Shown piece by piece: positions 9,371 through 21,473 of a stretch of 64,000 bases of DNA. The translations under genes were made by a program, and so were the position numbers. Numbering within the stretch: the first letter of the stretch is position 1; every line of letters starts with the position of its first letter. Source of the stretch: Colocasia esculenta (taxonomy: Eukaryota > Streptophyta > Magnoliopsida > Alismatales > Araceae). The stretch lies in the NCBI GenBank assembly GCA_014218235.1, contig JACBKR010000862.1:1-64000 (forward strand). Direction: 5' to 3'. The notes below the pieces were generated by a model. That model had not been told where the DNA came from and ran no database searches. It saw only the letters and a list, made by a program, of their open reading frames with translations.

Positions 9371-11601
9371 GGATTGTTTTTGTTGATGATATTTTGGTCT
9401 ACTCGGCTTCTGAGGAGGAGCACGAGGAGCACCTGAAGATCATGCTGGAGACCCTGTGGAGTCACCGTCTTTATGCCAAGTTCGACAAGTGCGAATTTTG
9501 GCTGAGGGAGGTGCACTTTCTCGGGCACGTGATCTCGGGTTCTGGTGTGGCAGTGGACCCTACCAAGGTGGAGGCCGTGTTGTCGTGGGAGCAGCCCACA
9601 TCGGTGTCAGAGGTCCGCAGTTTTCTGGGTTTGGCCGGTTACTACCAGAGGTTCATTCAGGATTTTGCCAAGTTAGCAGCGCCGTTGACCAGGTTGACTA
9701 GGCAGGACGTCAGGTTTGTTTGGTCAGAGGACTATGAGCAGAGTTTTCAAGAGCTGAAGGTGAGGTTGACTTCAGCGCCAGTGTTAGTCTTGCCGTCGGG
9801 CAGTGGTGGTTTTATGGTTTACACCGATGCGTCGAGGTCAGGGTTGGGTGCCGTGCTGATGCAGCACGGTGGGGTCGTTGCCTATGCTTCTCGGTAGCTC
9901 AAGAAGTATGAGGAGAACTACCCCACCCATGACTTGGAGCTGACATCAGTAGTTTTCGCTCTCAAGTTGTGGAGGCACTACCTGTATGGCGAGGCTTTTC
10001 AGATCTTCACCAATCACCAGAGTTTTCAGATCTTCACCGAGGCACTACCTAACGTCGTGGCCGATGCTTTGAGTAGGTGCGTGCGTTTGAGTTCGCTGAT
10101 GGTCAGAGAGTGGAGGCTGTTCGAGGAGCTGTCCCAGGGAGTGTTCGTTCCGTCGAGGACCAGAGACCGTGCAGTGGCGAGCAGTCTGTCGGTTCGGCCA
10201 TCGGTGTTCAGGCAGGTGTTACAGGCACAGCAGGCAGACCCTCAGTTGGCAGACATTTTGCAGATGCCAGATGTTGAGCTCGACGAGGACAGCGAGGTCA
10301 GATTCAGAGGCCGCTTGTACGGTCCCGAGGAGGCGCGCCAGCAGTTGTCAGAGGCTCACAGATCGAGGTATGCTGTTCATCGGGTTCCCCAAGATGTACA
10401 TTGTTTGAGGAGGTTCTTCTGGTGGCCAGGGATGAAGAGGGGCGTGGCAGAGTTTGTTGCCCGGTGCCTTACCTGTCAACAGGTGAAGGCCGAGCATCAG
10501 CGTCCTGGTGGTGAGCTGCAGCCGTTGCCCATTCCCGAGTGGAAGTGGGACGACATCACCATGGACTTTGTGGTTGGTTTGCCCCGCACCCCGCAGAGGC
10601 ATGATGGTATTTGAGTGATTGTGGATCGTTTGACCAAGGCAACGCTCTTTCTTCCGATCAGGATGTCGTGGTCAGTGGACATGTTAGCCAGGCTGTACGT
10701 GGACAGAGTTGTTTCGTTGCACGGGATCCCAGTTTCAGTCGTCTCCGACAGAGATCCGAGGTTCATATCAGGGTTTTGGCTCAGTCTTCAGAAAGCACTG
10801 GGTACAGAGTTGAGGTTCAGCACAACGTACCACCCTCAGACAGATGGACAGTCAGAGCGAACCATTCAGACACTGGAGGACATGCTGAGAGCGTGCTATT
10901 TGGACTGGAGTGGCACTTGGGAGTCGCACCTTCCGATGGTAGAGTTCGCGTATAACAACATTTATCACTCGAGCATCGGAATGGCACCATACGAGGCCTT
11001 GTATGGTCGCCCTTGCAGGACTCCTCTTCACTAGTTCGAGGTTGGAGAGAGGCAGCTTTTGGGACCAGAGTTAGTGCAGCAGTGTGCAGTCACGGTCAGT
11101 CTGGTCAGGCAGAGGCTACAGACAGTGCAAAGTCGGCAAAAGAGTTATGCAGACAGCCGCAGGAGACCGTTACAGTTCAGTGTTGGTGACCTTGTTTTCT
11201 TATGAGTCTCGCCGACCAAGGGTGTCATGAGGTTCGGCAAGAAAGGGAAGCTCAATCCCAGGTATGTTGGGCCTTTCCCTATCTCAGAGAGGGTCGGCGA
11301 GGTGGCGCATAGGTTGAGTCTTCCGGCAGAGCTGGCAGGTGTGCACAACATTTTCCACGTTTCGCAGCTCAGGGAGTACGTCGCAGATCCTTCGCACGTG
11401 ATGGACTACTCACAGCTGGAGGTAGCGCCAGACTTGTCAGTGCCAGAGTACCCGGTCAGTGTTGTCGACCGCAGAGTTCAGCAGTTGTGCAGGAAGCAGA
11501 TTCCACTGGTGAAGGTCGTTTGGCAGAACCGCGGCGGTGGCGAGGCCACCTGGGAGCGCGAGGACGAGATGCGCGAGCAGTTCCCCTATTTGTTTGATTG
11601 A
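9371..11601 (+). pseudogene. Chromovirus pol fragment: RT, RNase H, integrase, chromodomain-like tail
   Basis: One frame holds the whole remnant. Seen in order: RT catalytic FVDDILVYS and FLGHVIS (9373-9560), the FLGLAGYYQRF linker, RNase H with VYTDAS (9812-9830) and VVADALSR, the integrase zinc finger ending CLTCQ (about 10465), the integrase core with MDFVVGLP, SDRDPRF and TYHPQTDGQSER, then a GKLNPRYVGPF block and a chromodomain-like end. Stops lie at 9895-9897 (TAG), 10612-10614 (TGA), 11032-11034 (TAG) and 11203-11205 (TGA); no frameshift is needed. About 40 residues are missing between RNase H and VVADALSR, around a short duplicated GATCTTCACC. It cannot make a working polyprotein. Confidence 0.92.
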
Positions 11602-11676
11602 TTGGTGTGTCACTTCTCCTCATACTGCTTTCCGGTTTGAGATCGAGTTGTTTTTATTTCGAGGACGAAATGTCTT

Positions 11677-11689
11677 AAGGTGGGTGGGA
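11677..11689 (+). other. Polypurine tract of the chromovirus
   Basis: The purine run AAGGTGGGTGGGA sits directly before the TG that opens the LTR at 11690. This is the expected primer for plus-strand synthesis in LTR elements, and it fixes the LTR start. Confidence 0.8.
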
Positions 11690-13795
11690 TGTAAGACCCA
11701 GCCCCACTCGGGCCCTTGGCCCCGTCCTCAATGTCGTGACAGGGGCCCTGGCCGCGACATGGTCGTGCCAGAGCGGCTTGCCGCCTCAGGATTGGCGGTT
11801 CGTGTCGCGACGGTGGTGATCGTCGCGTCCTTGTCGCGTCACCCCTGGCTGCCGCGACTATGGTCTGACACGGCTTGACCGCTGTCCTGTCTGTCAGAAC
11901 GGTCGTGTCGGGTGGCAGGGTCGCGCGACGTTGACGCGACCTGCCAGGCCACCACGTTAGCTTTCCCAATCTTCGAGGTTTGACTGTGCTTTTGGTGTCG
12001 CGGCGTGGCGAGCGGTCGCGACATGGTCGCGACGCTCCTGGGCGTCGCGACAGCGTCTGAGGGGCCATCGGTTTAAAACTGACAGTACGCCCCATTTTCC
12101 CCCTCTTCTTTCTTTTCACTCCTTCTCCCCCTCTCTCGAGTCCTCTCTCGTTTCGCGGTGTACCCTTTCGCTCGTGGTGCTTGTGCTGAGGCGTGGACGT
12201 GCCATTGGTACAGGGCGTGTGCTCGGGTCGTCCGGTGCAGGGAGGAGGAGGCATTCTTTCCTACGAGAAGGCCTCAACGGGGTGGTTCTTCGCGTGGAGG
12301 TAGGGATCCTTGCTCCTCTTGCCCTGAGCATGTCCCCATCCCCCTTGCGGATCGTGTTGCCCGTTGGTTTGAGGGTTTAGGGTGAGTGAGGAATCCATGC
12401 TCGTGGTTGTGTGAGTTGCTCCCTCGAGCGTAGATCCATGTTTTCGTGGGATTGTGGGTGGTTTGGATGGTTTAAAGCTTTAAATGCATGTTGTGCATGA
12501 TCCCCGCCCCCTTTGAGAATGTATTTCGTGTTTTGAGGAGGGTTCACGGAGAAACTGCTCCGGAACCCTGCTCGGCTGGAAACGCGGTCGCCTCGGAGGC
12601 CGCGACCATGTCGCGATGGTGCGCCCGGCCGCGACGTGGTCGCGACGCTTCTAAGTGTCGCGTCTAGGTCGCAGCGCGCTAGGGCGTCGCGACATGGTCG
12701 CGACGGCCCGCTGTGTCGCGACCCCGACCGAGAGACAGATTTTGGTCTTTCTCGTCTCCGCTTAGCTTTACTGTACCCGTGGTACCTGTGCTAGTTCCCT
12801 AGTGCGGTCTACACTAGTCTTTCGCCTGGTGCTCGACAGTTGAGGACTTGTCCCGTATGAGAGGTTGTTACCGTTGCCTGGGACCCCCATCCTCGGGAGC
12901 CTGTTGAGGGAGTACTCTGAGCTACGAGTGCGCTCGAGTTGGCAGCCACCAGGCGGACTCTGGAGCTTAGGGGAAAAAGGTGGTTAGGACAGTGGCGTGT
13001 GAGTCACTTGCAGAGCTCTCGTGGGTGGTATGGGACGTCGAGGACAGTTAGGAGTTCTACCCGGCGCAGGCCAGCCAGTCCGTCTTCTCACTGCCTCGCT
13101 CCTTGCATGGGACCGTAGTCCGGCCAGACTACGGCGGTTACTGTTGTGTGCTTTGGGTTCCTACCTTGCTCTGACCAGACGTGGGGGTTAGGACCTGGGT
13201 CGAGGATAAGACGTCGGTGGACGCACCTGACCTTGACTAGTGGTAGTGTTTCCGTAGCTAGTGTTCCTTGTCCAGGCGGAGTCCCCTCCGTCTGTGTTTA
13301 CTAGTTGTGTGGTGGTCACGACGAACAGTCATACAGAGTTTCCGACCGTGAGTACTTTCCGTACCGTGCTAGTTGTAGTTTTACTTCCGCACTTCCGTTT
13401 GTAGGTAGAAGATATAAAGTGCTGTCATTTATTTTATATATAAATTCTCCTGCCTGTTTAGAGCCAGTAGGAGATTGGTAGCCCCTACTGAGCTTCTATT
13501 GTGAAGCTCATCCCTCCTTTTCCCAAGTGAGACTTCTCAGCAGCGGCAGGGCACGCGCCAGGCGGAGGAGACGGGGCGGTAGTCGGAGTCCCCGTAACTA
13601 GCAGTGTTTCCCCCTTTTTCAGTGTACGTCACCCTCGGGGTATGCCTCTAAGGGACTTGTTCTTTCCCTGTCTTTTACTTGTACTAGCGTGCATGCGTTG
13701 GGACTGTACTTAGAGCGGTACACAACGGTCTCGCTCTCTTTTCTTTTTCTGCTTGTATGCTTCTAGTTTAGCAGTTGACGTTTACTTCCGTTACA
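11690..13795 (+). repeat. 3' LTR of the chromovirus, about 2.1 kb
   Basis: Starts TGTAAGACC right after the polypurine tract and probably ends at CGTTACA (13795); the end is estimated. A second copy of its first 1.3 kb lies at 50834-52147. The LTR has two GC-rich blocks (11695-12060 and 12580-12730) with eight perfect copies of the palindrome GTCGCGAC, at 11814, 12015, 12026, 12044, 12639, 12686, 12697 and 12715. Short frames inside are not genes. Confidence 0.85.
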
Positions 13796-15444
13796 TATCC
13801 TGTTAGATGCACATTATGTTGGTGAATAATATTACTCCTCCCATCCACAACTTGTGCCAGCTGCAAGTAGACACTACCCTGTTTGGTATCGGGATAGAAA
13901 CAATAAGGATAGGGATATGTCATCCCTTGTACCATATCTTATCCCCATGTTTTTTTTGGTATAGTTAAGAATAAGAAAAGAGGAAATCATTAAAATGTGT
14001 TTGGTACAAAAGAGGATAAGAATGAGGATAACTTATTAAAACTTTTCTAAATATTATTATATCTTTTAATTTAAGTTTTGTGTACAAATTTTCTCTTCGA
14101 TGAGGTCATTTTAAGATAATTTAAAAAAAAATACACACTAAGAACGATGTGTATATCTTTAAACAAAATTTTTTGTATAAAATCTTCACATAATCTTTAT
14201 TATATTAAATTATAATTTATTATTGGCTTTAAAAATTATATATATATATATAACTAAAATCTTAATTTATATACTTGTAGTGCATCTATTAAACATAATA
14301 AATATTATAATTTAAATCAAAATTATATTTCTTTTTTATATTAAAGATACTTTCGATCAGATTGAACTTTTGTTTTGCATGCTTAAAACATAAATTTTAA
14401 TGATAACAACACTTGCAGAAGCACCTACGTGATCTCCATAACAACTATCAACGTTAAATTTTAATTTAACTAGTGGAGAAGGCTGCCCATAACCTGCCTT
14501 ATACATGCTTGAATAACTTGTGTTATATAACATATTTTTGTTCATACATTACGAATCTAACTTGTTTCTCATTTAAACATACATAACCTATCAAACACCA
14601 ATCACTTGTTTGCAATTGTTATCGACACAAATCAATGCCAATCACATGTTTTCAAATAATGTCATTCATAAGCATATCACAATGTGGATGGAAAAATAAA
14701 ATGATTAATTGTGGGAAAATATAATTTGTATCCATTCCAATACTCAACATTCACGTCTATTCGAAAAAATATCCAATGTTCAACATTCACCATCTATTTA
14801 ACAACTGTGAAAATAAATTGTCCAAACACTAAAATACATTTACGTCAACATAACTTGTCCAAACACCAACTTAAAATTTTTAAATACAGACAATGCCCAC
14901 CAATGTAACTAAAATCAAGATAACATTCTTCTAAACATCATGATAAAACTCAAGACTTCTATCCACCAACTTCATATTGTCCTTCTCATCTGTCATATCT
15001 AAAGTCTGTTAAGAAGGTCAAAGAAATAATAGACTAATAACGAGCAACCTTAAAAAGAGTACACACAAATTGTACAATAACAAGCATAAATAATACAAAT
15101 ATTTCTAGTAATGGCCCCAAATAGAAGTTCAGAAGAAAAAAAGTGTGAACAGCCATGATAGAAAATGCACCAACCATCATTCTAAGGTGAACTCAGCTAG
15201 TAAGCTATCATTTTCCCGCTTATATTTTAGATATCAAACATCCAGCATACTTAATTAAGCTTTTCTGGACGTATGATTGTTCAAAGACTTTGCCTGTCTT
15301 GAACCATCTTTTAGCTCATTAGATGTTAAACTTGCATATCTTCCAAGAAGATAATAAAAAGGCCAGTGTTCATATATTGACACAAAGGTGACAAGAAAAC
15401 ACACACAAAATAGAAAAGGTTGAGATCTACCAAGACAATAGACA
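13796..15444. other. AT-rich intergenic sequence
   Basis: Positions 13813-13873 match 38605-38668 (GTTGGTGAATAAT...CTGCAAGTAGACACT), so a dispersed repeat flanks the LTR. Downstream of 13880 the sequence is strongly AT-rich with GTTTGGTA near 13880 and TCAAACACC near 14590, which could be the ends of a small DNA transposon, but no target duplication was found. No gene seen. Confidence 0.5.
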
Positions 15445-15683
15445 TCACAACCATTGTCTTAAGCATATCACTTTACAGTCTCTACTTTCCCAGCCATGCA
15501 GATGACCTGGTCTAAACTTTCTTTTGTCAGTTTCTTCCATGTAGCCCACAACACTCTCACAAGATGCAAAATCCACTTCCAACAGTCCTTGTTGCTCAGG
15601 TAGAGTTTCTTCCATCCCATCATGAGTTGCTGGATTGAACTTCTGACTCCATTCAAATGCCAATAATTGAGATGAATGTCCAA
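15445..15683 (-). pseudogene. Possible host-gene coding debris, unidentified
   Basis: Two overlapping minus-strand frames join across a likely frameshift to give acidic, protein-like sequence with blocks such as EETLPEQQGLLEVDF and DQVICMAGKVETVK. The amino-acid mix looks like real protein rather than translated AT-rich DNA, but I do not recognise the family. It may be a captured or dead exon. Confidence 0.3.
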
Positions 15684-15724
15684 ATTATTGCAATAATATC
15701 ATGCTGAATAAAGAGATGTTCAGA

Positions 15725-15806
15725 ACCATGAGCATGACTATTTGGCCTGCCCCCAAAAGACCTCTTCATACACAACCCATTTATCTAGTTAGAATTGGGA
15801 AAACTC
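15725..15806 (+). repeat. 82-bp direct repeat, copy 1
   Basis: Starts AACCATGAGCATGACTATTT and ends near GGGAAAACT. Copy 2 at about 22260-22340 differs by about one base. The two copies flank the CACTA element on either side at unequal distances, and may be bits of one LTR family. Confidence 0.85.
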
Positions 15807-16673
15807 TACACTTGCTAAACAGTCAGATCCTCAAAACAGAAGAAAGAAGTAGCCACACTATAAATGAAGGTGTTTGTCTGAAAAACAAACATCTGTGAGA
15901 TCTGGATGATTACAATTCCAAGGTGGTAGTGTGGTTACTAAACAAGCTGCCTCTTTTCTCGTCTCTTTTGCAGGAAAACAATAGGATGCTATCCCTTTTC
16001 CATCAACAAAGGCAGAATCCTATAGAATGGTGGCATGAATCAGGAAAATGCCATATGAATATCCTTGTAGTCTACTGTGTATTAATGCCATATAGTTTTA
16101 ATAAAAGGCATGAGGTGTTGATCCTGTTTTCCCTTTCTTTTACCAGGTAGAACAGAGTGGGCACCAATCCTGGCATCCCACAGTGCTAACTTTCCTGTTA
16201 TTGGGGTGAAGTTTGGTGATGTGCAGAAGTAAATTATGTGATGTAGAGTGTGTTATTTCTGTTTTTATAAAACTCAACATATAACTACAAAACTCTGCCG
16301 CAAACCAGATCCGCAGGTTAGCCATATTGTTATAACAACTCTTACAAAAGACTATATCCGTTCTACAATCACTTTACACTAACTAACAAGAAAATCCTAG
16401 CTGTTTGATAAAATGGCTGCAAAGAACAGCTCCTCAACGGCCAAGAATGGACTTCTCTGCTTCAGTGGTGCCAGGTTGCTGGCATTATGAGCAGTTCAAT
16501 TGCCTAAACCATTCTTCCCTACCACTCAACCCGTTACATGGCATCTATGCATTTCTGCTCTGGTGTAAACTAAAAATAGAAGAACTAGGGTGCTATCCCC
16601 TGGAATTTCTATGCAAATTGGATCCCTTGGAAAATTCCATTTAATTAACTGAACTCTGAATTTGGCACACACT
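15807..16673. other. Intergenic sequence, no gene recognised
   Basis: Several short frames, none with domain-like content. The three bases before 16674 are ACT, which form the left target-site duplication of the CACTA element. Confidence 0.5.
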
Positions 16674-18179
16674 CACTACAACAAAATTGGACTGTACTTA
16701 CGGCAAAAAACCGTAAGTGTTACGTGAAATTTCGTAAGTAAAGACTTATACTTACGAAATTACTTACGATCATAAAACGATAGCATAGCAACCGATGCTA
16801 TAGATCTAGCTACGGTTTGTCAATTGTAAGTGTTATCATCGATTTAAAACCGTAAGTATAAAATCTATACTTACACAAAATAACCGTAAATAAATGTAAT
16901 ATAAAACTGTAATTATTCATTCTTTTTTTATTTACAATTGTACACTTTTAAACTGTAAGAATTTAACTGTAGCAATTTTTTATTGCAATAAACAATATCT
17001 ATAAATATTTCATAACTACAGTGATAAATCTATTCTCTTTTACTATCAATTTTCATCCGTCTCACAAAATACATTTTAAGATAATACATAATTTTATGTG
17101 ATTCGCCTGCATTATATCCAATCATACATCCATCATTGATCCACTTATACATACATCACATATCAACCACAAGAAAAGACAATACATGATAATCATGATT
17201 CGATCCATTGCATAAGAAATATTCACAAAAATTTCTGTCGTATGTACAAAAAACATTGTTCATCAATCATTGGTCAAGTTGATTTATTGCCAACAAGAAT
17301 GATTTGATCTCAAAATGAGTTTCAAAAAGCTGGCAGTGTAGCAGCTGAACAGGTCATTTCCTTCCGAAAGGTGTGCGGCAGCCGAGCCCTGATGATCCTT
17401 CACTGTGGTGTCCAAAGCTTGCTCTCACCACCCTTGATGATCCTTCACTCTGTTCACCATTTTTTTCAAAAATTAGTTGATTGTAGATTTGCAAGTACCA
17501 AATAATATTTGATGTATACTTAGGGGTATAGTAAGACCTGACACAACAAACATATCTCCACATGAAATGATAAAATATAAGATAAAATTAAAAAAAATGA
17601 TCTCATATATAAAAAGAACTACGCTTAACCTATTCAGTGCAAAGTATTGCTCAAGAGGAATAAGCACCCACTCTAAACCTCAAGAAAATGGTTCAGCCTC
17701 CAAGCAAAATCCCGAAGATATACCATTTTATTTACCTTTTACTGGCACTAACATCTACTCCCAGTTCAAAAAGAACAACTGCTACCCACTTTTATAGATG
17801 GAGAATCTTATCATATTTTCTAAACTAATAAAGATAGAGGTACACATTAAATAGAAAAAAAATTGAACAGGCGAACCATTGCCAAGATCTCACCTATGGG
17901 TCTCCGCAATACATTGTTAATTACGAGACACAACGACTTCTGTATACTACTGCCTGGATCTTTCAACGTGAACTAATAAAATGGATTAGAAAAACAGAGA
18001 AGAGAGATTACCAATAAACTATTGGAGTCCTATTTCTGTAGGTTGACTTCCTAATATGCATACAATATTTTTTCTTGGCATCAAGACCATCAATAAATTA
18101 ACTAAACTAAAGAGAGACTAGATAAAGTGGACAACAACAAAATAAATTATAATTTTGAAAATTCATCAAGGTTGTCATC

Positions 18180-18315
18180 AGCCAAGTTTACTGCCAACAA
18201 TGATATACAATGCCATAGGCACAAAGATTACCTTGACAAGACCAGAAGTCCCTATAGTAGCAAGCTCTTCGAGGGATTCCACCTTTTCAATAACATACAC
18301 TTGAATGAAGTTAAT
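18180..18315 (-). pseudogene. Exon-like fragment inside the CACTA, unidentified
   Basis: Reading the minus strand, an AG acceptor near 18304 is followed by about 22 codons with the block VYVIEKVESLEELATIG and then a GT donor (GTAATC) near 18232. Length, phase and boundaries look like an internal exon of a plant gene picked up by the transposon. I do not recognise the protein. Confidence 0.35.
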
Positions 18316-18529
18316 AATCTCTTTATACGTAAAAGAAATCAGTCAATAGAAAGAGTTTGAACAAAGTTGTTGTGAATAACGAAGAACAAATCGAGAAGAG
18401 CAGGAAATGGGGACTTTAAAACTCATTTTCCATTCAAGGGCATCAAAATGTGTAAGTGCAAAAGTTTAAACCTAAATACATTACATATTATAGAATCTGA
18501 CATGATTGAAAATCACCTTCTACCAGCTC

Positions 18530-18862
18530 TTAAAGATTCCATGCACCTTTGGAAGCTTTGAAAAATTCTTGAAGCACTGAATCAAAAAAGGCATGAGGAA
18601 TTTCAGGATTAGGACCAATAGTTTCAGTTGACCCTGATATCATATTCTATGAGTTGCTACGCTGTCTAGAAGTCTTTTCAGAACACAAGTCCTTTTTCTT
18701 GAGTGCAGGCTTGACAAAGCAGGAGTACCCACAGTTCTTACAATCCTTTAAATTAAAAGACGGAGATAACTCTGTAACAGGGCTATGATAATCAAAATGA
18801 GGTTCAAGTAACTGTTCTGAAGTCTCAACATCACTATGCAAATATGGATGGTTCTTTGGCAC
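18530..18862 (-). pseudogene. Coding-like fragment inside the CACTA, unidentified
   Basis: The minus strand gives a 71-codon frame with a Cys pair (KDCKNCGYSCF) followed by a Lys-rich stretch. After an in-frame TAG it continues in frame as SGSTETIGPNPEIPHAFFDS and LQEFFKASKG. The continuation past the stop and the protein-like composition suggest a captured, decaying exon. Family unknown. Confidence 0.4.
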
Positions 18863-19606
18863 CTCATAAGGAAATGTCTTTTGTCCATGTGATTGTGGTT
18901 TTCAAATGGCTGATCTATGACAAATGATCCTCGAGTGACTGCTTTTCAGAACTTTTTGTATCTGTGTATTGGCATTGGAGAAAAGGGAGAGGAGTGAATA
19001 GGTGAACGAGTTGCAAGCTGGGGTATTGGGAAAATTGGAGGAGAGGGAATAGCTAGATATCACAAACAATAAAAGAAATCAGCCATGCAAATAAAAATAA
19101 TATAATAATACACTTAAATTCAAAAGGTGAACACAAAATTAGTGAACTGTAATTCTCATTCATAAATAGGCATTAACCATCTTCTTATGTAGTATGATAT
19201 AGTTTATGCAGTATAAAGTGACATTATCAAGCATAGTTTATGCAGCATAAATGAGGAAAATAATACTACTCCAAGACATCGGATTACTAACCTTGTGAAA
19301 ATACATGTGACATGGTCTATAGAAGCAAAGAATATGATAATGCAATACACATAATAGCATTTTATCATAGTCTCGATAAACAAGAAAATAAAGGAGAATA
19401 GGGAAAAGATATTAAGCTTCTTATAATGGTATGGCAGCCTGGATTATGTGCTTGCTTTATTCGAATTAACTAGCAACTATTCCCTACATCAAGTCATCAA
19501 CTATTCATTATGTTTCTCATGACAGGTCGTCGGTGGGAATGATGAGAAGATACCATCACTTCCATCATCTAGTGATGTTAAAAATAGTTGCACCAAAGAT
19601 CTATAT

Positions 19607-19938
19607 GAAGCAAAGTTTTGGAAAAAATAAGCTCAGTTGCTCATACACTATAAGACCACATTTCTAAAAGAAAAAAAAAGCTTAAACTGGGAAACGGGAA
19701 CCTACTCATAGTAATGCGTTCCGCTTACAAAATACTGACTCGATAATGGAATAGAACTGTATAAGCTCCAGAGCACCTGCCTGGAAGAAAGATAATAGAT
19801 CGATTTGAGAAAGACAGAAAAACATGAAGCAAAATTTAGGAAAAAATAAGCTCAGTTGCTCATACACTATAAGACCACATTCCTGAAAGAAAAAAAAATG
19901 CTTAAACTGGGAAACGGGAACCTACTCACAGTAATGTG
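19607..19938. repeat. Internal direct duplication of about 110 bp
   Basis: 19607-19715 and 19829-19938 share the run from AAGCAAA through AAATAAGCTCAGTTGCTC to GGAACCTACTCA with few differences, spaced 222 bp. It is a local duplication within the CACTA interior. Confidence 0.85.
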
Positions 19939-21181
19939 AAAGATACATATTAAAAGTATTGTTCAGAACTCAAAAACAGGATGTGAAAGATACATAGATT
20001 GCCATTAAAAGCTTCCAAAGTTTTCTAAACTCATCCACCCAGAATTTTATAATCCTTACAGCAGTGCTATGTTATGTTCCTAAGTGAACAATTTTTGTTA
20101 ACAACAGTGCTATGGTAATTGTGTTAAAATCACAGATCTATTCTACAATGCTTCAGACATATGATGTTGCCTTTTAGAACATGAAAAAAGTAGTTGCACC
20201 AAAGTAGTCGCAACAAAGTTACTCATACACCCTCAAAAACAGAAGAAGAAATTTCTGAATATATTTACCTATGAAAAGATTGCATAACAGAGCTAGTAAT
20301 ATGGAAACTGAAGTCTTAACACAACTTCTTTTGAAATAGTGACATTTTGATATGAACATAAACACAAACATCATGCCCCGAAAATGGGTAGAATAACTTG
20401 TGATCTACTTTGTTCACCATATGTGAACAGAATTCCAATCACTTGCATATAAGAAAACAGAAGTATTTGTCATTATCATCTAATGCTAACAGAAGAGGCA
20501 ATTTTAATCACTAAGAGTATACTACCATGCTACTAGCAGATGTCCTTCTGCATGCTCTGTCATGTTAATCACTAAAGAAAATCTTGAAGATTGGATGAGG
20601 GAATGCCCCTCAACTGATGCTTGAAACTATAGAAATCGTATTGGTGTTGCTTGCAAAAATCAATCCAGCACTATTAACACCCTCAATGTTTAAGAATTTT
20701 TTTAAAACAAATGTATGCAAAGATGACAGAACTGATCACCGTGCAACACCTAATAGAATTGACTATAAGGTAGTAAGTAATACTGCAATAATTCTAATCA
20801 GTAGCACAGTGTGTCATATATAGCCCACAAGCTGGAAGATGAAAATATTAGTACCGATATTTGTTCATCCAAGAAATCTTTACAAAATCGGCTAGTGGCA
20901 ACACATCAAACAAGTAAGTAAACTGCCAATTATATATTCTAGTAATTCTCCACAACAAAAGAACGCATATATACAACGGATAACTATGATCTGTGAGGTC
21001 TGCAAAACCCCAGATCTTTGGTAACACTTTCGTTTTCATTCGAGTTAGAAACACCGTTCATGCATGTATGAGAAAATAGAGCTTCGAACACAAAGATTGA
21101 ACACCATCGATCAAGTGGTGGTTATGAAGTAATCTGCAACAAAACTAGGAGATCTGGAAGAGGCAGCGACGCTATGCATAC

Positions 21182-21473
21182 CATGTAGTCAGTGGATATA
21201 AAGGGGTCGTTGACGGCAACCAGCTCGACATCCTCGCTCATCAGCATGGCCCTCGCCACCAGGCGGCCGATCCTGCCAAACCCTGCAGGAGCCGCCCCCG
21301 CTGCCGGCCATAGTGACCGGAGTTAATTAGCGAAACAGAGCACGACGTGCACAAGGGTCGGCAAATGAAACAGATCAAAAGGAAATGAAACAGGAGAAAG
21401 AAAACATCAATTGGGGAGGGGAGATGGCAGGAAGAATCACCATTGATGCCGATTTTCACCTTGTTGCCGGGAG
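21182..21473 (-). pseudogene. GAPC: Captured GAPDH (cytosolic GAPC-type) gene fragment, two exons
   Basis: GAPDH is the NAD-dependent glycolytic enzyme that oxidises glyceraldehyde-3-phosphate. On the minus strand one exon (21473-21441) encodes the NKVKIGING start of the NAD-binding fold. A GT...AG intron follows, then an exon (21282-21182) encoding GFGRIGRLVARAM and VELVAVNDPFISTDYM, ending at a GTATGC donor. The codon split across the intron restores the Gly-Phe of NGFGRIGR, so frame and splice sites are preserved. Everything after residue 45 or so, including the catalytic Cys, is absent. An upstream minus-strand stretch (to about 21720) may be its leader exon and first intron. It lies just inside the right end of the CACTA element, a typical transduplication. 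Confidence 0.85.

Larger units (their letters stand above)
9371..13795 (+). mobile_element. 5'-truncated Ty3/gypsy chromovirus (Tekay/Del type)
   Basis: What remains is the 3' half of an LTR retrotransposon: reverse transcriptase from its catalytic FVDD motif on, RNase H, integrase with a chromodomain-like tail, a polypurine tract and the 3' LTR. The 5' LTR, gag, protease and the first half of reverse transcriptase are missing, replaced at about 9370 by the repeat that also occurs at 1-770. The gene order and the C-terminal ATWEREDEMREQFPYLF-type block indicate a chromovirus. No target-site duplication can be checked because the left end is lost. Confidence 0.88.

Noticed and set aside
11610..12254. 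214-codon minus-strand frame and several plus-strand frames in the LTR
   Set aside because: They lie wholly inside the GC-rich LTR and are rich in Arg/Pro/Thr from CG words. No domain is visible.
13877..14600. Possible small DNA transposon with GTTTGGTA / TACCAAAC-like ends
   Set aside because: Inverted ends are short and imperfect and no target duplication could be defined.
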